In this document: positions 11,866 to 20,647 of the stretch, piece after piece
Layout: every line of letters starts with the position of its first letter
Position numbering within the stretch: position 1 is the stretch's first letter
Origin: Amphimedon queenslandica
Lineage: Eukaryota; Porifera; Demospongiae; Haplosclerida; Niphatidae
Length of the DNA stretch: 59,925 bases
Direction: 5' to 3'
Assembly (NCBI RefSeq): GCF_000090795.2
Contig: NW_003546425.1
Location: 53,043-112,967 of the forward strand
Notes under the pieces: generated by a model
What the model was told of the DNA's origin: nothing
What the model saw: only the letters and a program-made list of their open reading frames with translations
Databases searched by the model: none
Program-made: the position numbers and the translations under genes

Positions 11866-12463
11866 TTAATAACGTGGGAAGTAGAGCATTTGTGTTTTTG
11901 GTTTATCTTTTGGCTTAGACTTTTTACTTTTGATGGTGGCACTACTCTCGATTCCTGAGTCAATTATTGGTGGATCAGACATGGCTGTAGATTGTTCATT
12001 GCTTTGGATCTGGAGCTCAGAATTTAACTTTTCAATGAGTTTGCCCTGTTCTGCAACAGTTTTTTCAAGATTGCAGATACGGTTTTCAGCATTGAGTGTT
12101 GCAGCATTTTTCTCATGAGCCTCTAGGCGACCCAACATTTGAGCTATCAATTCTTTAAGTTCTTCTTGATCAGTAGCTTTTTTTAGACATTCGTCAATCC
12201 GCTCCTTAAGGCATTCCTTTTGTTGCTTTAGAGACTTGACTTCTTCTGTGAGATCTTTTTGGGATGCTTCAATTTGACAGATACGCTCTGATACCTTTAA
12301 GTACTGGTCAAGCACAGTGGGCAGGCCAAGATCTTTACAGCTCAACAGACCAGGGACACACTATAATGATATTAGTTGTTATTGCCCAATGAGGTCTAGC
12401 TCCATAAACCTTATGTCATACCTGTTGTGTCTCTTGTTTGGATTCTACTTGATAAAAATTCAT
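11866..12463 (-). CDS. Coiled-coil array gene A, 178 aa
   Basis: Exon 1 is 12463-12422 (14 codons, MNFYQVESKQETQQ) and exon 2 is 12360-11866 (CVPGLLSCKDLGLPTV...). The intron is 61 bp with GTATGA/TATAG borders. The protein is a coiled coil from about residue 37 to 130 (SLKQQKECLKERIDECL) and then a disordered tail (DPPIIDSGIESS) ending in a Lys-rich stretch and QMLYFPRY. It is the smallest and most 5'-truncated-looking member of the six-gene array. Its stop codon is 187 bp from the convergent POC1 stop. I recognise no outside homologue. The family signature after the splice site is [F/Y/C/V]VxGxL, then V(F/L)xxYLxV. A role at the centrosome is inference from the neighbours. Confidence 0.8.
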
Positions 12464-12858
12464 GTTTGTTGACCTGTCTTTATTAGCTGAATGGACTATT
12501 GAAGGTTGTCAGGGTTTGTTTTCATAACATCAATACATTGACATAGTGCAGGGGTATTTTTATCCAGTAAAGATATCATTATGCAAACACTTCATAATAG
12601 TAAACCATAAAAGTTTTAAACTGGAACAATCTTTAATTATGAACCTCATATAGCATTTACAATTAATACTGACAATCTATGTGTAAAATAACTTCTTAAC
12701 AAAAATAGCACAGTATTTATTGAAGCCTAATTATAAAACTAGTATATAAAATTTATCAATATTTAGTAGAAAAAAATTAAGTATGCTAACTAGAACATAA
12801 ATAAATATTTAACTCCTAAGATTTACATGCATCCATAAAAATAACTAGAAACCTATTT
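12464..12858. other. Intergenic spacer between genes A and B
   Basis: AT-rich spacer with no recognisable gene. It must hold the promoter of A and the 3' UTR of B. Confidence 0.6.
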
Positions 12859-13485
12859 TTAGTGTGTGGAAGGTGCTATAGAGTCTTCATCTGGATAGTC
12901 TAGTTTTATTTTCAGTTCTTGCTCACCAGATACGGTGGGTTTACTTCTGATGCTATGAGCACTTAGATACCCTGAGTCATCATGAACATTAGATGGTGTA
13001 CTCTTTTGTTGAGGTGTAGACTCAGGCAGAGTTCCTATTGGGGGTAAATTTTCCTTGCGAACCTCATTAACAAGTTCATTAATGACTTTCTGTTGCTCTG
13101 CAACAATACTTTGTAATTCTTTTATTTGCTTTTGACATTTCTCATTATTTTCTTTCGCTTCTTTTTGAGCTTCTTTTACATGTGTTGTAACTGTTGTTAA
13201 ATCTCTCTCAATAGCCTCTAGACGATCCAACATTTGAGCTTTCAGTTCTTTGTGAGCAGTATCTTTTAGGCATTCCTCAATCTGCTCCTTTAGAGACTTT
13301 AGTTTATCTTCAATTCGACTTATACTCAAGCACTTGTCAAATACAGTGGGTAGGCCTTCAGTATTCAATAGACCTGTGACAAACTATAATAAAATATTTA
13401 TAATAATAACCTAGGTCTGTTAGAACATCATTCTAGGTTCTACCTGCTGTGTATCTTGTTTAGCTTCTTCTTCGTATGAGCTCAT
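12859..13485 (-). CDS. Coiled-coil array gene B, 188 aa
   Basis: Exon 1 is 13485-13444 (MSSYEEEAKQDTQQ) and exon 2 is 13383-12859 (FVTGLLNTEGLPTVFDK...). The intron is 60 bp. The second half of exon 1 (KQ-TQQ) and the run LPTV are shared with gene A, making A and B the closest pair. A coiled coil spans about residues 33-130 (KSLKEQIEECLKD, QMLDRLEAIE, LQSIVAEQQKVINELV). The tail contains LPPIGTLPEST and DDSGYLSAHS, which recall LPPMETLKD in gene E and DSGIESS in gene A. Upstream sequence contains TCACGTGA (about 13638) and a TTTTTGCGCCAA string, possible E-box and E2F-like sites. No known family. Confidence 0.82.
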
Positions 13486-14497
13486 TTTGATTAAATATTG
13501 TCTCGAGAGAGAGAGAGAGAGAGAAGAGATATTTTTTAAAGAGAATTCAAGTCAAAAGAGAAGTTTTAAACTTCTCGTTAGATGACAGTTACTTTTTTAA
13601 AATTAATTTTTGCGCCAACCGGCCCTCCCCTTCCTAATCACGTGACTTTTTCTCAAACCATTGTGTACCGCCCACGGACGAAGAAATTAATTAGTCTTAT
13701 TTAATAAGAGCTTCAGTAAGCTCAGTCTGTCACTTGTCCTTGTTGTATATAATTGGTAATTGTCATTTAGTTCACAACTAGTTCACAGTAGTAACTCTTA
13801 ATTTTAATTTATAATTGCTGTACAAGTTGTAGCTAGCCTTTAATAACATTGTTCTTTAGTTCTTGTACTATGCTTTTACAGTTAAAAAATCATTTATTAT
13901 TATTATTATTATTCTTAAACAGAACCAATCATGCCTCTCAAATGAAAGCTTTTTAAAGGTCGTAAAAGCTGTAAAGAGATCCATCATAATAGTACAGCTA
14001 ATTGTTGAGCAACTTTAAAAACTTCATTAATTTTGATTGGAACAAGCTCAAAATTTTTATGTAACATAAGAGCATCAATGTGCATCAAAAAATTATAAAA
14101 GTTGAAAAATATCTTCATAATCCTCTAGACATTTTTGATGAAATTTGACCAAAGACCATGTTGGTTCGATTTTTTGCCCAACTTAACTTAAAATCTACTA
14201 ACAAGAAGCTGAGCACTATGCCAAATTCTTGTAGGACCTGATGTACATATATCTCTCCATAGGTTTGCATAGTAACGCAATTGTATTTTACTAACAATAT
14301 TAGAGCAGAGGTTACAATTACAGAAAATAAGTTAAAGGAATGTACTGATAATCAACAAAGAATAACCTTACAAGTACAACCAAATAATTAATAAAAAAGA
14401 CATCATATGCATACACACTTATTCTACAGTGTACACTATAAAGACATAATAAAATGCTTTTATTTTTGAGCACAGGACAGTCCAGAGTTAAGTACAA
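13486..14497. pseudogene. Decayed duplicate of ANKRD26-like exon 1 and POC1 3' end
   Basis: Two relics lie between genes B and C. At 13931-13985 (+), 'atgcctctcaaatgaaagct' and 'aaaggtcgtaaaagctgtaaagag' match exon 1 of the ankyrin gene at 20648, but the fifth codon is now TGA. At about 14240-14392 (+), 'cctgatgtacatatatctct' and 'ccataggtttgc' match the end of POC1 intron 6 and the start of exon 7. This joins directly to a copy of the last POC1 exon ('attagagcagaggttacaat', 'aagttaaaggaatgtactga', 'caaccaaataattaa'). Exons 8-13 are missing. Between the relics lies an R2 repeat (13975-14240). The order (start of the right-hand gene, then end of the left-hand gene) is what a tandem duplication of the POC1-array-ANK segment would leave. 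Confidence 0.8.
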
Positions 14498-15515
14498 TTA
14501 AATCTTATTGAGTGCTGCACGACTGCTGCTCAATGGTTCTTTCAAGGTTTCGTGTTCCCCTGCTCCTTTGTCCACAGTAGCAAGTAGGTCTCCAGTAGAA
14601 GAAGCACGTTTGTGACCATGTTTGAATGTTAGACTCTCATTAATTTTGCTTGCCTTTTGCTTGACATGAACAGAAGAAGTGCGTTTGAGGCTAGTAGGAT
14701 TTGTATAGTCAGACTCTGCCTGACTAAGACTTGTAGGGGTCGCCTTATCTGATCTAGTAGCCTTATCTGCAAAAATAGTACTACTCTCATGATCACTATC
14801 TTGAACTGGGATTTTTTTCTTCTTTCCATTCCTTCTGGACCACCATGATTTGCCTGACTTGTCTTCTCCTGATGTGGCTTGCTGACTCTGTAACATTGTG
14901 ATGTCATCGGACAGATTGTTCATTTGTTCGTTTAGTTTTGCATTATGGTCAAAAAGATTTTTAATGAGCTCATTGGAATTTTCACACTCCTCTTCCAAAT
15001 CCTTAATACGCTCTTCCAATTCTTTAATCTTCTTGTCATGGTAACCATAAGCCTCCATACTAGGTTTTACTTTTCCCTCTAATGCTTTTAAACGATGCAA
15101 AATATCTTCCTCATCGTTACTTTTACTAAACGATTTAATGGCCCTGCTAAGTTCAGATTCAAGATTTTTAATACTCTGAGTGTTAGCATCAACTTTGGTC
15201 TCTAGCTCCCCAATAATTTTGTAAATTTCCTGTTTAAGCTGACTCTTTTGTTCTTTTAGTGACTGGACTTCTTTTTTCAGTTCTTCGACATGATCCCCTT
15301 GTTGTTTCTGAGACTCTTCAAGTTTCTTCTGAGATTTTTCCAGTTGATCATGAACTGCTTTATACCGTTCAAAGACAACAGCATATGTATATGAATGTGG
15401 TAGCATGCCATGAACATACTATAAAAGAAGATGAATTTGGGTTACAATTATTCTATAGACTGGATCTGATTACCTCTGACTCTTTTTCAGATGTAGTCTG
15501 GTAGCTTTCTGCCAT
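14498..15515 (-). CDS. Coiled-coil array gene C, 320 aa
   Basis: Exon 1 is 15515-15474 (MAESYQTTSEKESE) and exon 2 is 15418-14498 (YVHGMLPHSYTYAVVFERYKAV...). The intron is 55 bp. A coiled coil runs through about residues 35-185, with heptad-rich strings such as LEKSQKKLEESQKQQ, LKKEVQSLKEQKSQLKQEI, ELETKVDANTQSIKNLE and IKELEERIKDLEEE. A basic patch (WWSRRNGKKKK) and a Ser/Thr-rich tail follow, ending in PLSSSRAALNKI. That C-terminus matches gene E (KSSSRATLDEVM), and the N-terminus MAESYQ is also shared with E, so C and E form a second close pair. The function is unknown. The basic patch could be a nuclear or microtubule-binding signal, which is inference. Confidence 0.85.
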
Positions 15516-15964
15516 CTCACTTAGCTCTTACTAAGACAAAACTGTACTGTGATAAAACTCTACTCTCTAGATGGCTATCACCGCTTCACTACTATATTAG
15601 ACGTGACTTGCAGTTATGATAGAAACCCATATATGCAGCACAATCAGTTGTGGACAATGAACTACACAATGTAGCATTACTCATGTGACTGACAGCCTAG
15701 CATTCGTGCGCTCTTGTTCTATAAAAGTATATGTATTTTACAAATACCAAATTTAATTCTAGTGGTAGAAAACAAAGAAATCTGAACACAAAAAGTAAGT
15801 GATGTCAGTTTAATTAACATTGCATGGCCATCATACTTGTTTATTTTATGTAGAAGTTTTGAAGAAATGAAAGGGAAAGACAATAACAAAAATCATGCAA
15901 AACAGCTTCAATTGTACAGCTTGCTTGACCACAGGACTGAGACATACATAGCGTGAAGTGTGAA
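15516..15964. other. Intergenic spacer between genes C and D
   Basis: 449 bp with no recognisable element. It contains the promoter of C (a CATGTGAC at about 15682) and the 3' UTR of D. Confidence 0.5.
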
Positions 15965-17062
15965 CTACTTTGATTTGTCTGACAACATGCGACGAATATT
16001 AATCAATAATTTTTTGTCTTCTTGGTTCAAAGTAGGATTTCTTGTAATGGAAGATGTTGGAGAGACAGGAGTTTCAAAGACATCATCCAGTTCGTCCTCG
16101 AATGCTGAATCGGATGCTGAAAAACTGTAGGACCGTGACCGTAATCTGGAGAAGTTTGGAGGAGGAGGAGTGCGGTTAGGTTGAAGGAGAAACTTGTCAA
16201 TCAATTGTATTAGGATAGTAATGAAATTTTCATATGAGCTTATATTACGATCATTATCAAGGCGGTCAGAGGAACGACGACGGTTTATTTTATAAGACTC
16301 AAGCTCTTTGACATACTTTTTAAGCTCTGATACTTCACTTGATAAGCGAGTTAAGTTAGATGCTGCGTCATCTACTTGATCTACTTTCTCAGTGAAACCA
16401 TCCAGTCTTCTTGACTCTTGATCCAGTTTCTCTGATTTTTCGTCCACTTTTCTGGAAACACCTTCCAATTTTTCAGACTCCTGATTGACCTTCTTAGAAA
16501 TGTCTTCCAATTTCTTGGACTCATTGTCTACTTTTTCGGAGAGGCCTTCCAGTTTCTTAGACTCCTCATTCACCTTCCTGGAAACATCTTCCAATTTGTC
16601 TGATTCTTGATTAACCTTCGTTGACACACCTTCTAATTTCTCAGACTCCAAATCAACCTTCTTGCGAACACCCTCACAAACACCACTTAGCCTCCTTGAC
16701 TCCTCCTCAACTTTTTTGACAGCATCATCCATGGCCGGGACTAGGGCTTGGTGAGCGATACCAATGAGCCTCTTTTCAAGACAACGGAATTGAGCCTGGA
16801 CATTTTGGTCCTGGAGGTCCTCCCTTTTCTTCAAGCCTTGCATAGAATCGGTGATTTCGCTGACATCACTGCTAAGGATCTCCAGACGACGGCTTATTTG
16901 TTTTATAACATCTTCTGTCGAGAGATCATCAGCAACGAGTACACCTACTACTCCGCTCTAAATGTAACAACAAAAAGACTCAGCGTAGTCTTACTGGGGG
17001 ATATTAATTACCCTGGTCTTGTTTGTGGCACTTTCACAGCTGACTTGATATTGTTCTGCCAT
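15965..17062 (-). CDS. Coiled-coil array gene D, 347 aa, with 14-residue repeats
   Basis: Exon 1 is 17062-17012 (17 codons, MAEQYQVSCESATNKTR) and exon 2 is 16957-15965 (SGVVGVLVADDL...). The intron is 54 bp. It is the most divergent member but keeps the two-exon plan, phase-0 junction and VxGxL motif. Residues about 100-212 are a tandem array with an exact 14-residue (two-heptad) period. Units read ESEKLEGVSTKVNQ, ESDKLEDVSRKVNE, ESKKLEGLSEKVDN and so on. There are five full units, a half unit KSEKLDQ, and another full unit. The tail has PPPPNFSRLRSRSYSFSAS and an acidic string EDELDDVFETP. The period equals 42 bp of DNA, so it probably expanded by slippage or unequal exchange. No known family. 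Confidence 0.84.
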
Positions 17063-17896
17063 GAAAACAACAACATAAACAAAAAGGACAAAAGAGGTCA
17101 GCAATCAGGGTACAGGTTAGAGGGTACAAGAACTATCACGTGATGCAACTGCCACCGGTATTATGCTAGATATATCCCAGTTGAGTTTGGGACAAGAAAA
17201 ACTGGAATAACTTTCTATAGGAATGTGGGATAAGGATGAAACTTTTACAGGTTCTTAGTCGCCAAAGTCCATCAAAATCTGTGAAATTTTGGGTCTCTCA
17301 GCCCTTGGGAACCCTGAGAACCGGGTTCTCCCTATAAACCCAATGGCATACCAAAATGACGTTTTATGACAATTTATCTACGTCATAGTTTACATAAGAA
17401 CATGTGGTCGAGCGCCCAAACTGATAATTCTTCTTTTAAAAAGCTAACAGAGCCAGATCTTTTGATAATAATGGCCATTATGAAGACTAGTAGGCTCCAG
17501 CAGCTATTGTACTGCTTATCAGCAACAGCAAGACTGTTTTAAGAGTGAAACAACACAGCCGCCATGCTTCTATGAATATAATTAAAATACGTCATTTTGT
17601 GACGTAACTACATTTCGCAGCTGCTTCCACTTCCGTCCCAAACTGAACTGGGACATAGTATATAATCAATAACCATGAATGCCTTGCATCAAGATTATTA
17701 TAATTAGAGTAATGCTTGCATTAAGATTCAATTATCAATCAGCAAAGGATAATTGTTTTTACAAAAAGTACAACCAAACAAATAACACCTAAAGAACTAT
17801 AAAATCAACAAACATGCACTGAGAGGATATTAGTAACTTGTACTATTTTGTAGTTATTTTCCAAATTCCAGTAATCATTTTCAAAGGCCCACTGTT
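17063..17896. other. Spacer with a MITE and a POC1-exon relic
   Basis: Holds the promoter of gene D (TCACGTGA at about 17137), the 487-bp inverted-repeat element at 17171-17657 and, at 17734-17783 (+), a short degenerate match to the last POC1 exon ('aatcagcaaaggataa', 'aagtacaaccaaa'). This relic occupies the same place relative to gene E as the one at 14298 does to gene C. Confidence 0.6.
17171..17657. mobile_element. 487-bp MITE with CCCAGTTSAGTTTGGGAC inverted repeats
   Basis: The left end 'tatatcccagttgagtttgggac' is matched in inverted orientation by 'gtcccaaactgaactgggacata' at 17635-17657. Both flanks read TATA-like, so a short TA-rich target duplication is plausible. The interior has no reading frame. 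Confidence 0.7.
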
Positions 17897-18806
17897 TTAC
17901 ATAACTTCATCAAGTGTTGCTCGACTACTGCTCTTGTCTTTCAGTGTCTCCATTGGTGGCAGATCTATTTGCTGCATTGATTGTGTAAATCGTTTTAGCT
18001 CTGCCTTTCTACTCATAGCATTTGGTATGTTGTCAGTAGATAAAGCACGTCCAAGACCATGAGTGGTGTCTGCATCTGAGCTGCTGCTGTTACTAGATAC
18101 AGAAACAAGCTGCTTACGACCATAAGAAACTGCCATATTTTGGTTGCCTTGAGGTGCGTAAGTCTGTATCATATCATTCACATGTACAGGTGTAGGCTGC
18201 TTTTTTGGCTTGCCTTCTTCAAACATAACTTCATTTATCTGCTCATGCAGCTGTGCTGTCTCCTTAAAAAGAACTTGAATGAGTGCTTCTGAATCACTAA
18301 GCCGTTGCTCTAAGTTATTCCTAAGTTTCATCTCTTTGCATGCCTCAGTGTTAGCTAACACTTTTTCCTCTAGTGCCACCAATCGAGTCATCACATCATC
18401 TTGATTACCATCCTTCCTAGCTGAAACTACAAGGAATTTATCAAACTTTGATTCAAGACTCTTGATACACTCAGTGTTAGCATAGACCTGAGTCTCTAGC
18501 TGCTCAAGGACCTTGTAAATTTCCTGTTTAAGCTTACTCTCTTCCTCCTTAAGCTGTTTGAGTGATTGGAATTCTTTTGAGAGATGATCTATGTGTGTTT
18601 TCTGCTGCTTTTGAAAATCTTCAATTTGATGGATACGGTTTTTTACATCAATGTACTTTCCAAAGACATCGGCAAAAGATGATCTACACACCAGGGTGCC
18701 AGACACAAACTATTTAACAAGCAGCATATAAAATGGCATAATATAAACTTAAAGTTACTTCTTGTGTAGACTCTTCTTTGGGTGATGACTGGTAGCTTTC
18801 AGCCAT
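17897..18806 (-). CDS. Coiled-coil array gene E, 286 aa
   Basis: Exon 1 is 18806-18759 (16 codons, MAESYQSSPKEESTQE) and exon 2 is 18709-17897 (FVSGTLVCRSSFADVFGKYIDV...). The intron is 49 bp. A coiled coil covers about residues 40-180 (IHQIEDFQKQQ, LSKEFQSLKQLKEEESKLKQ, LEQLETQVYANTECIKSLE, LVALEEKVLANTEACKEM). The NTxxxKxLE and LxALExxVxxNTxACK blocks are shared with genes C and F. The tail has a Ser cluster and LPPMETLKDKSSSRATLDEVM-type ending (closest to gene C). Upstream, 19031-19060 has CACGTG and AAGTATACGG, the latter identical to the motif pair in the GCP2/POC1 promoter. The function is unknown. Confidence 0.85.
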
Positions 18807-19298
18807 ATCTTGCTGTAACTCTCTCTTGTGTCTGCTGTAATTTCCTGGTGCCGTCTGTTGGTGGACTAGCTAGACACATTTTTGTACGAATTTGATGATA
18901 AAGCAGATAAACAATTAGTATAAGAAGCCCAGATTGCACAAGGAACATGCTTTAAAGTAAACATTTACCTATTTTAATAATGACATCAGTAATGTGCAGC
19001 ATTTTTATTATTCAAATTTCAAAGTGGAGCCACGTGATTCCATGTTTTTGAAGTATACGGAGGATAAACCGGATATTATGCATCAAAGCAAATGGCAACC
19101 TAAGTTCATCTAAACAGTGCTAACAGTAAGAAACTTTAATTGGCCCAGTTTTTAACCTTTACATTTCATTTGGTTTTAGTTATAACACCATTGAAGTTAA
19201 ATGCCGCATAAATGCCAATTTAATATTAAATTACTATTAATGCATTCAGTCCTATGGTAAGCTATATTAAGTGACTCTGGAGTCTGCAGGAGCTTTTA
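18807..19298. promoter_or_regulatory. Upstream region of gene E with shared 10-mer and E-box
   Basis: AAGTATACGG sits at 19051-19060 and CACGTG at 19031-19036, within 250 bp upstream of gene E. The remainder is the 3' flank of gene F with nothing recognisable. Regulatory function is inferred from recurrence of the motif. Confidence 0.4.
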
Positions 19299-20223
19299 CT
19301 ATTTGGTCTTAGTTTTTTGCTTTATACTAGGTGATAATGCATCTTTTCTTGGCGTACTAGTGTCCCTGGGCTGCAATTTTGACTTATTCAATAACCTGGA
19401 ATCTCGATCGTCTGAGAGTAAATTTTCTGATGAACGAGTTCGTTGCTGCGAAGAGTCGGTTTTTTCTAATCCAGAGTCACTTAGATTACTTGTAGACTTT
19501 GAAAGATATCGTCGTGGTAGATTGATACTGTCAATCTCAAGACCACTTGGTATTTGGGCAGATAATTGGTTAAACTTCTCATCAATGTACTTTTCAAGTT
19601 CATTCTTCATGGCCTTGAGTTTTGACTCACTAGAGTCTTTAAGCTCTTTCTGCATAGTCTGAATTTCTGCTATTTGGGTCTCAAGCTTTTTAAAGTGTTC
19701 CCCTGCTTCTTTTTTGAGCTGTTTTTCAGCTTTTTCTGTTAGCTGAGAGGCCACTTTACATGCTTGTGTGTTATCTTGCACTTGTTTCTCTAGTGCTGCC
19801 AAGCGTTTAAAGATATCATCACTTTTAGGCAAGGGGCGTGGTGAGACTACACCACTTTCAGTTTCATTTTCTGCTGCCCTTCCTTTGAGTGCTAGTGTAT
19901 TTTCCTTTACTTGAGCCTCTAATTTTTCAATTAGTTCAATGAGTTGTTTTTTAATCTCAGCCTCTTTGAGTTTCAGCTCTTCTAGTTGTAACTTATGACC
20001 TTGTGAAGTGAGCTCTAATTTGGATACATGATCCTTGACTTCCAAGTAGTTTTGAAAAAGGACAGCAAAGCTTAAGCCATCGACATGAAATGTGCCTGGT
20101 ACAACCTGCCAATGAGGAAATGAGAATGATTATGATGAAGGGTAAGTTATAATGTTTAGTACTGTTTACCTCATGTAATCCTGCTTCACTTGGTTTTGTC
20201 AAATAAGTCATTTCATCCTCCAT
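19299..20223 (-). CDS. Coiled-coil array gene F, 286 aa
   Basis: Exon 1 is 20223-20170 (18 codons, MEDEMTYLTKPSEAGLHE) and exon 2 is 20105-19299 (VVPGTFHVDGLSFAVLFQNYLEVK...). The intron is 64 bp. A coiled coil covers about residues 40-190 (LQLEELKLKEAEIKKQL, IEKLEAQVKENTLALK, RLAALEKQVQDNTQACK, ELEKYIDEKFNQL). The tail is Ser/Arg-rich (RRYLSKSTSNLSDSG, RSSENLLSDDRDSR) and ends KQKTKTK. It is the member nearest the ankyrin gene, from which it diverges with 424 bp between start codons. Alignment of VxGxx, VLFxxYLEVK and LEAQV.xNT with A, C and E shows common descent. No outside family is recognised. Confidence 0.85.
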
Positions 20224-20647
20224 TTTTTATGCCTCCAAAAATGGTCAAACAAAACCATGTGACTGGAACTGTAGGGTTAACTTGTAGTTGTTTATATAGG
20301 ATCATTTAGGGAAAACTCAGCAAAACAATAATTTATGGTTTCATGTTGGTCTAGATGTTGTGAAAATGTGTCTTGATGTTGTGAATGTATTCTTTTATTG
20401 TAGAGTAACAACTTGCAATTATTGATTTACTATCGATTACAGTACTACATTACTACTGATTACATGTTATCTTTATGTTGCTATGATCACAGTCATTTTT
20501 TTGGAATAAACCGAATTAGTTCTAATTATAAAAATTGTTTCCATAGAAACGTCAAATCAACGCCCACGCATTAATAAAATGAACTTCAGTTCAAACAGTT
20601 GCCATTTTGGTTTCAAGAAACAGAGACTCGAACAAAGATAAGGCAAT
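20224..20647. promoter_or_regulatory. Divergent intergenic region gene F / ANKRD26-like
   Basis: 424 bp between two divergent start codons. It is AT-rich and contains CATGTGAC-like strings near 20258. It should hold both promoters; no specific site is convincing. Confidence 0.4.

Noticed and set aside
11866..20223. Assigning the coiled-coil array to tropomyosin, lamin or a viral tail-fibre family
   Set aside because: Heptad repeats alone give such resemblance; no family-specific motif outside the coiled coil supports it.
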